A program made the position numbers and the translations under genes. Below are positions 17,390 through 30,999 of a stretch of 64,000 bases of DNA, piece after piece. This stretch comes from Tardiphaga robiniae (GTDB taxonomy: Bacteria > Pseudomonadota > Alphaproteobacteria > Rhizobiales > Xanthobacteraceae): contig NZ_LVYV01000053.1 in NCBI RefSeq assembly GCF_001618955.1, forward strand, positions 1-64,000. The letters run 5' to 3'. How positions within the stretch are numbered: position 1 is the first letter of the stretch; every line of letters starts with the position of its first letter. The notes beneath the pieces are model-generated. The model had not been told where the DNA came from and did no database searches. It saw only the letters and a list, made by a program, of their open reading frames with translations.

Positions 17390-17510
17390 CCCCCTTGCGG
17401 GGAGGGTCGGCCGAGCGAAGCGGAGGCCGGGGTGGGGGTGCCACAAGCGACGGCGCTTGTGGCACCCCCACCCGACCGGCCTTCGGCCGGCCACCCTCCC
17501 CGCAAGGGGG
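17390..17510. repeat. Large nested palindrome between convergent genes
   Basis: An outer perfect 18-bp inverted repeat, CCCCCTTGCGGGGAGGGT at 17390-17407 and its complement at 17493-17510, encloses a second one. The inner 20-bp stem is GGGTGGGGGTGCCACAAGCG at 17430-17449 with its complement at 17454-17473, closed by an ACGG loop. It fills most of the 172-bp gap between the convergent HAD and GH15 genes and would serve as a transcript end in both directions. Confidence 0.85.
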
Positions 17511-17538
17511 GATAAGAAAGAGCGCCCTCGCCTCAGCC

Positions 17539-19359
17539 CTACTTCGCCCGCTCCACCTTCTTCTCCTGCGGACGCTTGGCGCTCGCCAGATTATGCGCCA
17601 CGGCGATCAGCGCGATATGGGTCAGCGCCTGCGGGAAGTTGCCGGTCTGGCGTTTGACGCCGCTGTCATATTCTTCCGCAAGCAGGCCGACATCATTGGC
17701 GATCGCAACGACGCGATTGAACAGCTCTTCTGCCTTGGCGATCTCGCCCATCTTTATATAGGCCTCGGCCAGCCACAGGCTGCAGGCGAGGAACGCCCCC
17801 TCGGCGGGCTGCACCTCGCCGGTGACCTCGCGCGGATCGTGGCGCAGTACGAAGCCGTCGCGTATCAGATATTTCTCGACCGCTGCAATCGTGCCCTTCA
17901 CGCGAGGATCGTCGGCCGGAAGAAAACCCAGAGCCGGCAGCAACAGGATCGCGCCATCGAGCACGTCCGCGCCATAGGATTCCACGAAGGTGTTTTCGCG
18001 GGGATCGAACCCTTTCTCGCAGACGTCGCGATGAATCTCCTTGCGCAGCGCCTTCCACGTGTCGATAGGGCCTTCGAGATTGAAGCTCTCGGCGCTTTTG
18101 ATGGCGCGGTCGAACGCAACCCAGCAGCCGACTTTCGAGAGCACATAGTGCTTGCCGGGGCCGCGGCGCTCCCAGATGCCGTGATCGGGCTTATTCCAGA
18201 CCGAGGCGAGATGTTCGAGGATCACGCATTCGACCGCCCAGGTGTCACCATCGAGTTCTAGTTTGGCGACGCGGGTCTGATGGAAGGCATCGATCAGTTC
18301 GCCATAGACGTCGAGCTGCAATTGCGCATGCGCGGCATTGCCGACGCGCACCGGCAGCGCGCCGCCATAGCCGGGCAACCAATCGGCCTCCCATTCGAGC
18401 AGGCGGCGCTGGCCCATGATGCCATACATGATCTGCATCTCGGCCGGTGCGCCGGCGACAGCGCGCAGCAGCCAGCGATGCCAGGCGCGCGCCTCATCGG
18501 TGTAGCCGCTGTTCATCAGCACCAGCAGCGTGAGGGTGGCATCACGCAGCCAGCAGAAACGATAGTCCCAGTTTCTGGAGCCACCGAGCTTTTCGGGCAG
18601 CGACGTGGTCGGCGCCGCGACGATGCCGCCGGACGGCGCATAGATCAGCGCCTTCAGCGTGATCAGCGAGCGCATCACGAGATCGCGGTGCTCGCCTTTA
18701 TAGGTGCAGCGGCTGCTCCATTCCTTCCAGAATTCTTCGGTGTCCTTTAGTGCCTCGTCGACATTGATCGGCGCAGGCACTTTCAGATGCGAGGGCCCAT
18801 AGGTCAGCACGAACGGGACGCTGTCGCCCTGCTTGACTTCGAATTTCGCGACGGTCGTGAGGTTCTCGCCATGGGTCTCGATGGGCGTGTGCAGCACGGT
18901 CATGTCAGGCCCGCAAATCGCCAGCACTCCGCCGTCCTTGTCGCGCTTCACCCAAGGGATGGCCGCGCCAAATCCGAAGCGGATGATCAGCTCCATCCGG
19001 ACCGTCACCGTGCCGCGATCGCCGCGGACGATGCGCACCACATCGGAGGCGGCGCCGCGCGGCGGCATGAAGTCGATCAGCGTGATAGCGCCGTCGTCCG
19101 TCTCCAGCGTGGTTTCCAGAATGAGGGAGTCGCCGCGATAGCGCCGTTTGCACGCCTTGATCGGAGCGTCGGGCGTGATTTGCCAGCGGCCGTGATCCTT
19201 GGTGCCGAGCAGCGCGGTGAAGCATGCGTCGGAATCGAAGGCCGGCCAGCACAGCCAGTCGATCGATCCGTTGCGGTTGACGAGAGCGGCGGTCTCACAA
19301 TCGCCGATCAGCGCGTAATCTTCGATATTGCTGTACAATGTCTTTCCGCCACCTGACAA
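17539..19359 (-). CDS. GH15-family glucoamylase/trehalase-like enzyme
   Basis: The 606-residue protein has the GH15 pattern: N-terminal IEDYALIGDCETAALV and GSIDWLCWPAFDSDACF. Central catalytic-domain strings are GGSRNWDYRFCWLRDATLTL, a GIWERRG catalytic-acid motif and SKVGCWVAFDRA. EGAFLACSLWLAEA lies near the C-terminus. Family members are bacterial glucoamylases or trehalases. The start is uncertain: TTG 19359 gives the longest product, while TTG 19338 has AGGTGG ten nt upstream. It begins 3 nt after malQ ends, so the two form one operon. Neighbouring trehalose and glucan genes support a role in glucan or trehalose hydrolysis. Confidence 0.85.
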   Translation of the reverse strand: MSGGGKTLYSNIEDYALIGDCETAALVNRNGSIDWLCWPAFDSDACFTALLGTKDHGRWQITPDAPIKACKRRYRGDSLILETTLETDDGAITLIDFMPPRGAASDVVRIVRGDRGTVTVRMELIIRFGFGAAIPWVKRDKDGGVLAICGPDMTVLHTPIETHGENLTTVAKFEVKQGDSVPFVLTYGPSHLKVPAPINVDEALKDTEEFWKEWSSRCTYKGEHRDLVMRSLITLKALIYAPSGGIVAAPTTSLPEKLGGSRNWDYRFCWLRDATLTLLVLMNSGYTDEARAWHRWLLRAVAGAPAEMQIMYGIMGQRRLLEWEADWLPGYGGALPVRVGNAAHAQLQLDVYGELIDAFHQTRVAKLELDGDTWAVECVILEHLASVWNKPDHGIWERRGPGKHYVLSKVGCWVAFDRAIKSAESFNLEGPIDTWKALRKEIHRDVCEKGFDPRENTFVESYGADVLDGAILLLPALGFLPADDPRVKGTIAAVEKYLIRDGFVLRHDPREVTGEVQPAEGAFLACSLWLAEAYIKMGEIAKAEELFNRVVAIANDVGLLAEEYDSGVKRQTGNFPQALTHIALIAVAHNLASAKRPQEKKVERAK

Positions 19360-19362
19360 AAT

Positions 19363-21315
19363 TTACGTCAATGCGGACGAACTCCTGTCCGCGGTTGCAA
19401 TGTGCAGCGCGTCACGATCGATCGAAGTGGCCATCGTCTCCACCGTGGCGGGCAGCCGCTGCCGCCAGTTCGGGTGCTCATTGATGGTACCGGGAATATT
19501 CGGCTGATCGATCACACCCAACAGGTCTTCCAACGCGACGGCCAGCAAACGGGTCCGCGTGCGCGCGAGAAAGTGAGCGACGGCGTAGAAGTCTTCGGTA
19601 TTGATGCCCTGCGCCCGCAGCGCCTCGCCGAGCATCTGCAGCGCGTAACGGCGGGCATCGTCGCTCTCGCCGGGATCGATGCCCAGCGAGCGCTTCAGCT
19701 GCAGATCGTACAGGCTCCGCCAGCCGGCATAGGTCGGCAGATCGTGGGTATTGAAGGTTACCAGCGCATTCGGCTGGTAATAATCAACGCCGCGGAAGGC
19801 ATAGCGTTCATCACGCTCGAACATCATGACCAGATACGACCATATGCCCCACGATGCGAGATGATCGCGGAAGCCGTCTGGCACGGTACCTAGGTCCTCG
19901 CCGATCACCACGCAGCGATTGGCGACGCTCTCCTGCGCCGTCACAGCCAGCAGTGCTTCCAGCGGCATCTTCACATAGGCACCATTGTCGGCGTCATAAC
20001 CATGCGGCACGACGTAGAGGCGATTGAGGCCGAGCACGTGATCTAGCCTGACGGCGCCGGCATAGCGCATCGACGCGCGCAGCATGTCCTTGAACGGTGC
20101 AAAGCCCTGCACTTCCAGTCCTGCGGCATTGAAACCGGCCAGGCCCCAGTTCTGTCCGGCAGGCTGCAGCGCGTCCGGCGGCGCGCCGACGGAGAGATGA
20201 CGCGAGATCGCAATCTGTTCGTTCCAGGCATCGAAGCCGCCTGATTGTACGCCGACGGCGACGTCGAGATAGAGGCCGACAGGCATGCCGAGCTTAGTCG
20301 TTAGATCGAAACAAGCCTTGAGCTGCAGGTCGGCATTCCACTGCACATATTCGATATAGGTGACTTCCTTGCCGTCCGGTCCGGCGCGGAAGGCGTCACA
20401 GGTCGCGTCATCGGGCAGCAGCCATTCCGACGGCCAGTCCCACCACGCGGTCTGGTGCTGATGGCGCAGCACTTCGAAACAGGCAAAGCGTGTCAACAGC
20501 GGCGCACGCTCGGCGCGGAAGGCGGCGAAGGCCTTCTGACGCCCGGATGTCGGATCGGCATAGAAAGCCTCGAAGGCCGCGCGCATGCCCTTCGACTTCG
20601 CCGCGGCGATATCAGGGTAATCGACGAACTTGCTGTCGCGCAGCCTCGACAGCGTGTCGCCGCTGTCATTGGCCGCATATTCGGGCAACGCCTCGACATC
20701 GATATAGAGCGGATTGAGAAACAGCCGGCTGTTCGGCGAATACGGGCTGCATTCGGCCGGCCGGTCGTCGAACAGCGCATGCAGCGGATTGAGCCCGACA
20801 CCGCCGGCGCCCATACTGGCGGCCAGTTTGATCAGGTCCTGCAGATCGGTGAAGTCGCCAATGCCCCAGTTGCGCTCCGAACGCACCCCATAGAGCTGTA
20901 CGGCGAGAATCCAGGACCGATCGAATTCGCCGGGGAATGCCTTGGACGGTGCCACGATGAACGGCGCTTCGTCGGGGAATTTCTTGGCGTCGATCAGCCT
21001 GAGCCTGTGCACGCCGGCCGGCAGATCCCGCGGCCAGGTAATCTCGCGCCCCTCCGTCGTTCCCTCGGCGATAACCTTAACCCCGTCGAGGATTTTCCAG
21101 CTCAGGGGAAACGTGGCAGCCTCATTGAGGACCGTGCGGGCCCCCTCTCCGGCCCGGACCACAACCGGACTCTCCACAAAACGGTGCGGCGTGCGCACCG
21201 GCATCGCGTCCAGAATGAGCTTAAGGGCGGCTTCGCCTGTGGTGTGCCACTGGCCCTGACCGTCGTGAAAACCGGTCTGGATTCCCAGTTCGGCAGCTTT
21301 GGTGAAAAGGTCCAT
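19363..21315 (-). CDS. 4-alpha-glucanotransferase (GH77, MalQ)
   Basis: MalQ transfers maltodextrin segments between acceptor glucans and releases glucose. The 650-residue product shows GH77 landmarks: SWILAVQLYGVRSERNWGIGDFTDL, GVGLNPLHALF and SPYSPNSRLFLNP. YIDVEALPEY, AVRLDHVLGLNRLYVVP (nucleophile Asp), IGEDLGTVPDGFR (acid Glu) and NTHDLPTYAGWR follow. It is transcribed with the GH15 gene, divergently from glgE, from a region holding an exact EcfG-type promoter. MalQ can recycle short maltodextrins left by GlgX and TreY action. Confidence 0.93.
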   Translation of the reverse strand: MDLFTKAAELGIQTGFHDGQGQWHTTGEAALKLILDAMPVRTPHRFVESPVVVRAGEGARTVLNEAATFPLSWKILDGVKVIAEGTTEGREITWPRDLPAGVHRLRLIDAKKFPDEAPFIVAPSKAFPGEFDRSWILAVQLYGVRSERNWGIGDFTDLQDLIKLAASMGAGGVGLNPLHALFDDRPAECSPYSPNSRLFLNPLYIDVEALPEYAANDSGDTLSRLRDSKFVDYPDIAAAKSKGMRAAFEAFYADPTSGRQKAFAAFRAERAPLLTRFACFEVLRHQHQTAWWDWPSEWLLPDDATCDAFRAGPDGKEVTYIEYVQWNADLQLKACFDLTTKLGMPVGLYLDVAVGVQSGGFDAWNEQIAISRHLSVGAPPDALQPAGQNWGLAGFNAAGLEVQGFAPFKDMLRASMRYAGAVRLDHVLGLNRLYVVPHGYDADNGAYVKMPLEALLAVTAQESVANRCVVIGEDLGTVPDGFRDHLASWGIWSYLVMMFERDERYAFRGVDYYQPNALVTFNTHDLPTYAGWRSLYDLQLKRSLGIDPGESDDARRYALQMLGEALRAQGINTEDFYAVAHFLARTRTRLLAVALEDLLGVIDQPNIPGTINEHPNWRQRLPATVETMATSIDRDALHIATADRSSSALT

Positions 21316-21392
21316 TCGGCACGCTGTTTGCAGAGCAACAATCGAAAGTTGCTGGGAAATTTCTGAATTTGCGGAAGAGGATAGCCGATTTC

Positions 21393-21417
21393 AACGCGTC
21401 GATCTAAGCTGAGTTCC
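21393..21417 (-). promoter_or_regulatory. EcfG-type stress promoter for malQ-GH15
   Basis: On the minus strand GGAAC (21417-21413) is followed after exactly 16 nt by CGTT (21396-21393), a full match to the alphaproteobacterial EcfG consensus. The -10 element lies 78 nt upstream of the malQ ATG at 21315. The -35 box is 4 nt from an oppositely directed GGAAC box for glgE. Confidence 0.75.
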
Positions 21418-21421
21418 ATGG

Positions 21422-21447
21422 GGAACCAAACCCCTGTCACGGGGCTT
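21422..21447 (+). promoter_or_regulatory. Possible EcfG-type promoter for glgE operon
   Basis: GGAAC at 21422-21426 is followed after 17 nt by GCTT (21444-21447), an imperfect match to CGTT. It is back-to-back with the exact malQ promoter (GTTCC-ATGG-GGAAC) and about 70 nt upstream of the glgE start. The symmetry supports coordinated control of both arms of the block, but the -10 box is weak. Confidence 0.45.
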
Positions 21448-21516
21448 TGTATATGATCGCACCGTCTCTTTTTGAAAAATCGAACAGGGACGACACCTCA
21501 TGTTGATGGCATCACC

Positions 21517-23469
21517 GTGAACAAAACATCCCAAATCGTGGACACCGCCGGCATCGGCGCGGCCTTCCATATCGAAAACATCTACCCGATCATCGACGCC
21601 GGCCGTTTCCCGGTCAAACGCATCGTGGGCGAGCCGATCGCTGTCTATGCCGACCTGTACCGCGATGGTCACGAGATCATCGCCGCAGCGGTTGTCTGGC
21701 GCCGCGAGCAGGACCGCGAGTGGAATCGGGTCCCCATGACGCTGGAAGTCAACGACCGCTGGGGCGGCTCATTCACCCCCGATGGCATCGGCCGCTATGT
21801 GTATGCGATCGAGGCCTGGACCGACGAATTCGCGACCTGGCGCCACGGCTTCGAGCTGAAGCTGAAGGCCGGACAGGATGTCACGCTGGATGCGCTGGAA
21901 GGCGCCGGCCTGATGACCAAGGCGCAGAATGGAGGGCCCGAGGCTTCGGCGCTCATCCTCAAACAATGCGAGAATTTTCTGCAGACCGGCGACAATGAGC
22001 CACTGCTGTCACCTGAACTGCGCACCGCCATGGCCGAAGCGCAGTTGCGCCCGGACCTGACGCGCTCGCCGCTGCTGCCGCTGATGATCGACCGCACCCG
22101 TGCCCGCAACGGCGCGTGGTACGAGATGGTGCCGCGCAGCCAGAGCACGGTGCCCGGCCAGCACGGTACCTTCCGCGACTGTATCGCTAGGCTGCCTGAC
22201 GTGCAGGCCATGGGCTTCGACGTGCTGTATTTCACGCCAATCCACCCCATCGGCAAGACCAACCGCAAGGGCAAGAACAATTCACTGACCTCCGAGCCCG
22301 GCGATGTCGGCAGCCCCTATGCCATTGGCGGCGCCGAGGGCGGCCATGACGCGATTCATCCTGAACTCGGTACCATGGAAGATTTCCATGCGCTGATCGC
22401 TGCGTGCAAGGAACACGGTCTGGAAGTGGCTATCGACGTCGCCGTGCAGTGCTCGCCGGATCATCCGTGGGTCAAGGAGCATCCGGACTGGTTCAAGCGC
22501 CGGCCGGACGGTTCGATGAAATATGCCGAGAACCCGCCGAAGAAATACGAAGACATCCACAATCCCGACTTCGACTGCGAGGACGCGGGATCGCTGTGGA
22601 ACGCGCTCCGCGACATGCTGCTGTTCTGGTGCGATCAGGGCGTGAAGATCTTTCGCATTGACAATCCGCACACCAAGCCGCTGCGGTTCTGGGAATGGGC
22701 GATCCATGAGGTGCAGATCAGGCATCCGGACGCGCTGTTTCTGGCGGAGGCCTTCACGCGTCCGAAGCTGATGAAGGGCCTCGCCAAGCTCGGCTTCTCG
22801 CAATCTTACACTTACTTTACGTGGCGGACGCAGAAGTGGGAGATCGAACAATATCTCAACGAGCTGTGCGGCTATCCCGAGCGCGAATTCTATCGCCCGA
22901 ACTTCTTCGTCAACACGCCGGACATCCTGCCCTATCACCTGCAATCCGGCGAAGCCTGGATGTTCAAGGCGCGGGTGGCACTGGCGGCCGCGCTGTCGTC
23001 GACCTATGGCATCTATAACGGTTTCGAATTGCTCGAACACGAGGCCATCCCGGGCAAGGAGGAATATCTGAACTCGGAGAAATACGAGATCAGGACCCGT
23101 GACTGGAACGCGCCGGGCAATATCAAGCCCTACATCACCGCGCTCAATCACGCGCGCCGCGCCAACTCGGCGCTGCAGCAGACATCGAACCTGCGCTTCA
23201 TGCCGGTCGACAACGACAACATCATCGGCTTCGTCAAGGAGTCGGTGGATGGCACCAACACCGTTGCCGGCGCCATCGCGCTGTCGCGCGATCCCTATGA
23301 ATTCTGGCTGCCGATCGACACGCAAGTCACAGTCGATGACGAAAAGCGCAACGTCGCCGCCGTCGAGAACATCATTACCGGCGAGCGCCATGGCGTCGAA
23401 TGGGGCGGCATCCGCCTGCGTCTCGATCCCCAGCGCGATCCCGCCATCTTCTTCCGTTGCCTCGCCTGA
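21517..23469 (+). CDS. GlgE, alpha-1,4-glucan:maltose-1-phosphate maltosyltransferase
   Basis: GlgE extends alpha-glucan chains with maltosyl units from maltose-1-phosphate. The GTG at 21517 (VNKTSQIVD) is chosen; a TTG at 21472 would add 15 residues. The 650-residue protein has the GlgE N-terminal beta domain ([19 protein letters not shown]) and a GH13 barrel. Barrel landmarks are [43 protein letters not shown] (nucleophile Asp) and [10 protein letters not shown] (acid Glu). A six-codon frame (ATG 21500, MLMASP) ends in a TGA overlapping the GTG start and could couple its translation. treS-mak follows after 10 nt. Confidence 0.93.
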   Translation: MNKTSQIVDTAGIGAAFHIENIYPIIDAGRFPVKRIVGEPIAVYADLYRDGHEIIAAAVVWRREQDREWNRVPMTLEVNDRWGGSFTPDGIGRYVYAIEAWTDEFATWRHGFELKLKAGQDVTLDALEGAGLMTKAQNGGPEASALILKQCENFLQTGDNEPLLSPELRTAMAEAQLRPDLTRSPLLPLMIDRTRARNGAWYEMVPRSQSTVPGQHGTFRDCIARLPDVQAMGFDVLYFTPIHPIGKTNRKGKNNSLTSEPGDVGSPYAIGGAEGGHDAIHPELGTMEDFHALIAACKEHGLEVAIDVAVQCSPDHPWVKEHPDWFKRRPDGSMKYAENPPKKYEDIHNPDFDCEDAGSLWNALRDMLLFWCDQGVKIFRIDNPHTKPLRFWEWAIHEVQIRHPDALFLAEAFTRPKLMKGLAKLGFSQSYTYFTWRTQKWEIEQYLNELCGYPEREFYRPNFFVNTPDILPYHLQSGEAWMFKARVALAAALSSTYGIYNGFELLEHEAIPGKEEYLNSEKYEIRTRDWNAPGNIKPYITALNHARRANSALQQTSNLRFMPVDNDNIIGFVKESVDGTNTVAGAIALSRDPYEFWLPIDTQVTVDDEKRNVAAVENIITGERHGVEWGGIRLRLDPQRDPAIFFRCLA

Positions 23470-23479
23470 AAGCGTTGAC

Positions 23480-26775
<3,296 letters not shown>

Positions 26776-26779
<4 letters not shown>

Positions 26780-28917
26780 CCAATTTGCCCGCGGAGGCCT
26801 ACGCAATCGTCGAAGGCCGCCACTCCGATCCATTTCACTATCTCGGCCCCCACAAGGAAGCCGACAAGACGGTCGTGCGTGCTTTCCTGCCGGAAGCTGT
26901 GAAGGTCGATGCCATTGATGATCACGGTGCGACGACCGCGTTGGAGCGTGTGCATGATGCCGGGCTGTTTGTCGGTGCGCTGGCCAACGGCTCAACCAAA
27001 TATCAACTGCGGGCGCGTTATGGCGACAGGTCCATCGATCTTGAGGACCCTTATCGCTTTCCGCCAATCCTGACCGAATTCGATCTCTATCTGCTCGGTG
27101 AAGGCACCCATCAGCGGCTCTATGACAAGCTCGGCGCCCATCCGATGGTGCTTGAAGGCGTCAGCGGCGTCGGATTTGTGGTGCTCGCCCCGAATGCAAA
27201 ACGCGTCAGCGTGGTCGGCGATTTCAACTTCTGGGATGCGCGCCGCCACCCGATGCGCGTGCGCGGCGCCGGCTACTGGGAGCTGTTCGTTCCCGGTGCC
27301 ACGCCCGGCGATCACTACAAGTTCGACATTATCGGCCCGCATGGTCAGTTGACGCAGAAATCCGACCCGATGGCCTTCGCCGCCGAACTGCGGCCCTCCA
27401 CGGCATCGATCGTGCTCGACGAAACCAGGATCCCGCATCCGCGCCCTGCCCCAGATCACATCAATGCGCTGAACAGGCCGATGTCGATCTATGAGGTGCA
27501 TCTGGGTTCGTGGCGCCGCAAGGGCGACAATGACTGGCTGACCTATCGCGACCTCGCGGAGACGCTGCCGCGCTATGCTCGCGATCTCGGCTTCACCCAT
27601 GTGGAATTCCTGCCGGTCAATGAGCATCCGTTCGACGGCTCGTGGGGCTATCAGCCGACCGGCATGTATGCGCCGACCAGCCGCTTCGGTACGCCGGCAG
27701 AATTCGCATGGCTGATCGACGCCTGTCATGCCGAGGGGCTCGGCGTGCTGCTCGACTGGGTGCCCGGGCACTTCCCGGACGATCCGCACGGCCTCGGTAA
27801 TTTCGACGGCACGGCCCTTTATGAACATGCCAATCCGCTGCAGGGCCGGCACATGGACTGGGGCACCCTGATCTACAATTACGGCCGGACGGAAGTGGTG
27901 AACTTCCTCGTCTCCAACGCGCTGTTCTGGCTTGAGCGCTACAACGTGGACGGACTCCGCGTCGATGCCGTCGCCTCGATGCTGTATCTCGATTACAGCC
28001 GCGAAGCCGGCGCCTGGATTCCGAACAAATATGGTGGCCGCGAGAATATCGAGGCCGTCAGCTTCCTGCGCCGCTTCAACACCGAAGTCTTCGCCAAATT
28101 TCCGAATGCTACCACTGCAGCGGAGGAATCCACTGCATGGCCGCAGGTGTCGCGCCCCGTCGATTTCGGTGGGCTCGGCTTCGGCTACAAGTGGAACATG
28201 GGCTGGATGCATGACACGCTGAATTACATCAGCAAGGATCCAATCTATCGCAAGTACCAGCACAACGACATTCTGTTCGGGCTGCAATACGCCTTCTCGG
28301 AAAATTTCGTGTTGCCGCTATCGCATGACGAAGTCGTGCACGGCAAAAAATCGATCCTCGGCCGCATGCCCGGCGACGACTGGCAGCGGTTCGCCAATCT
28401 GCGTGCGTATTACGGCTTCATGTTCGGACATCCCGGCAAGAAGCTGATGTTCATGGGCTGCGAATTCGCCCAGGAGCGTGAATGGAATCACGACAGGTCG
28501 CTGGACTGGCACCTGCTGGAGCAGGACAAGCATGCTGGCATTCATTCGCTGATCCGCGATCTCAACGAGCTGTATCGCAACCAGCCGGCACTACATGAAC
28601 TCGATTGCGATCCCGCCGGCTTCGAATGGATGATCACCGACGACGCCGGCAACAACGTGTTTGCGTGGCTGCGCAAGGGCGCCAACCCGCGCACGCAGTG
28701 CCTCGTGGTCGTGAACTTCTCGCCGAACGTCTATCATGATTACTGCGTTCGCGTGCCGTTCACCGGCACCTGGCGCGAGGTGTTGAATTCCGACGCCGCG
28801 CATTATGGCGGCAGCAATGTCGGCAATTCGGGCGAAGTCATTGCCAAGGGGCTTGTCCCCGAACTCAGTCTGACCCTTCCACCGCTCGCCGCACTTTTTC
28901 TCGTACCGGAATTCTAG
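26776..28917 (+). CDS. 1,4-alpha-glucan branching enzyme GlgB
   Basis: GlgB adds alpha-1,6 branches to glucan made by GlgE. The 713-residue protein has an N-terminal CBM48 region (DPFHYLGPH) and a second beta domain ([21 protein letters not shown]). Its GH13 barrel shows [49 protein letters not shown] (nucleophile Asp), [13 protein letters not shown] (acid Glu) and [10 protein letters not shown]. Length is typical. The ATG overlaps the treS-mak stop and glgX begins 3 nt after its TAG. Confidence 0.95.
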
Positions 28918-28920
28918 AGC

Positions 28921-30999
28921 ATGAGACTATCCGCCGGCATGCCCTCCCGCCTCGGCGCAAGCTGGGACGGACGGGGGACCAACTTTGCCTTGTTCTCTGC
29001 GAACGCTACCAAGGTCGAACTATGTCTGTTCGACAGCCAGGGGCGGCGCGAGCTCGAGCGCATCGAACTGCCGGAGTATAACGAGCACGTCTTTCACGGC
29101 TATCTCAACGATGTCTCGCCGGGCCAGCTCTATGGCTATCGCGTGCACGGGCCCTATGAACCGGAGCATGGGCACCGCTTCAATGCGCACAAGCTGCTGC
29201 TCGACCCCTATGCCAAGAAGCTGGCCGGGCGTCTCGTTTGGAGCGATGCACATTTCGGCTATCGCACCGGCTCGTCGCGCGAGGACCTGTCCTTCGACCG
29301 CCGCGATAATGCGCGCGGCATGCCGAAGGCCGTGGTGGTCGACGAGACCTTCAACTGGGGTCGCAAGGAAGCGCGCCCCAGTATACCCTGGGAAGACACC
29401 ATCATCTATGAGGCTCATGTCAAAGGCCTGACGCAGATACGCAAGGATGTTCCTCCGGGGCTGCGCGGGACCTATCGCGGACTGTCGTCGCCGTCGATGA
29501 TCGAGCATCTCAAACGGCTTGGCGTTACCACCATCGAGCTGCTGCCGGTGCACAGCTTTGTCGATGACCGCCGGCTGGTGGAAATGAAGCTGGTGAATTA
29601 CTGGGGTTACAACACCCTCTCCTTCTTCGCCCCGGAAGCGCGCTACGGCACCGACAATCCGCTCGATGCGTTCCGCACGACGGTCGCGCGGCTGCATGAC
29701 GCGGGCATCGAGGTGATGCTCGACGTGGTCTATAACCACACCGCCGAAGGCAATCATCTCGGCCCGACGCTGAGCTATCGCGGCATCGACAACGCCTCCT
29801 ATTACTGGCTGATGCCGGACAATCCACGATTCTATGACGACTTCACGGGCTGTGGCAGCTCGATGAACCTTACGCATCCGCGCGTGTTGCAGATGGTGAT
29901 GGATTCATTGCGCTACTGGGTCGAGGTGTGTCACGTGGATGGCTTTCGTTTCGACCTTGCAACCACGCTGGCCCGCGGGCCGAATGGCTTCGATCGCAAT
30001 AGCGGCTTCCTCACCGCCATCCGGCAGGACCCTGTCCTCGCGAACGTCAAAATGGTCGCCGAGCCCTGGGATCTCGGCATGGGCGGCTACCAGGTCGGCG
30101 CATTTCCGTCGCAGTGGTCGGAATGGAACGACAAATATCGCAGCGCCATGCGCCGCTACTGGAGCGGCGAAGGCTCGCTGATCGGCGAAGTGTCCAGCCG
30201 CATGACAGGTTCGTCAGACGTGTTCAACCATGACGGCCGCAAGCAGCGCGCCGGGATCAACCACGTCACCGTGCATGACGGTTTCCCGCTTGCCGACCTC
30301 TTTGCCTATAACGAGAAGCACAACGAGGCCAATGGCGAGGACAATCGCGATGGCTCCTCGGATAACCTCAGCAACAATTTCGGCGTCGAGGGCCCGACCG
30401 ACGATCCCGAGCTGCTAGCGCTGCGCCGACAGCTGCGCAAGAACCAGCTCGCCTGTCTGTTCCTCGCGCAGGGCGTGCCGCTCCTGCTGGCCGGCGATGA
30501 GGTCGGCAACACGCAGGGCGGCAACAACAATACCTATTGTCAGGACAATGAAATCGGCTGGGTCGGATGGGACAATCTTGGCGACAAGGACGACGATCTC
30601 ACCGACTTCATCGGTCATATGGCGCAGCTACGACAGCGCTTTCCGCAGATCACCACCCAGCGCTGGCTCGACGGCCGCCGCACCGATGGCAGCTATGGCG
30701 TGCTGTGGCTGACGCCCTCGGCCGACGAGATGACTGAGACGGACTGGGCGTTTCCCGACGGCCGTTTCCTCTCCTATGTACTTAGCGCTTCCGGCGACAA
30801 CACCAATCCGATCTTCATCGTACTGAACGCTGCGCCCGAGGGCATTCCGTTCAAGCTGCCGAAGATGCTGGAATACAAGAACTGGCGGCAGGTGCTGAAC
30901 ACCGCCGACGAAAAGCTTTCCATCGCGATCCTGCCCCCCGGTAGCGACATCGATGCGCCGCCGCGCTCGGTGCTTGCCTTTGCGGGGACGCCAGCATGA
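28921..30999 (+). CDS. Glycogen debranching enzyme GlgX (TreX-type isoamylase)
   Basis: The enzyme cleaves alpha-1,6 branches to yield linear chains for TreY. The 692-residue protein begins with a CBM48 domain (PSRLGASWDGRGTNFALFSAN). GH13_11 motifs follow: DVVYNHTAEGNHLGPTLSYRG, DGFRFDLATTLARGPNGF (nucleophile Asp), MVAEPWDLGMGGYQVG (acid Glu) and NHVTVHDGFPLADL. GDEVGNTQGGNNNTYCQDNE and GWVGWD are characteristic of GlgX/TreX. It is followed by treZ with an ATGA overlap, the usual treX-treZ-treY association. Confidence 0.94.
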   Translation: MRLSAGMPSRLGASWDGRGTNFALFSANATKVELCLFDSQGRRELERIELPEYNEHVFHGYLNDVSPGQLYGYRVHGPYEPEHGHRFNAHKLLLDPYAKKLAGRLVWSDAHFGYRTGSSREDLSFDRRDNARGMPKAVVVDETFNWGRKEARPSIPWEDTIIYEAHVKGLTQIRKDVPPGLRGTYRGLSSPSMIEHLKRLGVTTIELLPVHSFVDDRRLVEMKLVNYWGYNTLSFFAPEARYGTDNPLDAFRTTVARLHDAGIEVMLDVVYNHTAEGNHLGPTLSYRGIDNASYYWLMPDNPRFYDDFTGCGSSMNLTHPRVLQMVMDSLRYWVEVCHVDGFRFDLATTLARGPNGFDRNSGFLTAIRQDPVLANVKMVAEPWDLGMGGYQVGAFPSQWSEWNDKYRSAMRRYWSGEGSLIGEVSSRMTGSSDVFNHDGRKQRAGINHVTVHDGFPLADLFAYNEKHNEANGEDNRDGSSDNLSNNFGVEGPTDDPELLALRRQLRKNQLACLFLAQGVPLLLAGDEVGNTQGGNNNTYCQDNEIGWVGWDNLGDKDDDLTDFIGHMAQLRQRFPQITTQRWLDGRRTDGSYGVLWLTPSADEMTETDWAFPDGRFLSYVLSASGDNTNPIFIVLNAAPEGIPFKLPKMLEYKNWRQVLNTADEKLSIAILPPGSDIDAPPRSVLAFAGTPA

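Noticed and set aside
23099-23479. An in-frame extension of treS-mak into glgE
   Set aside because: The added 127 residues are an out-of-frame reading of glgE and are Arg/Ser-rich; MNVMTDIDV at 23480 is the sensible start.
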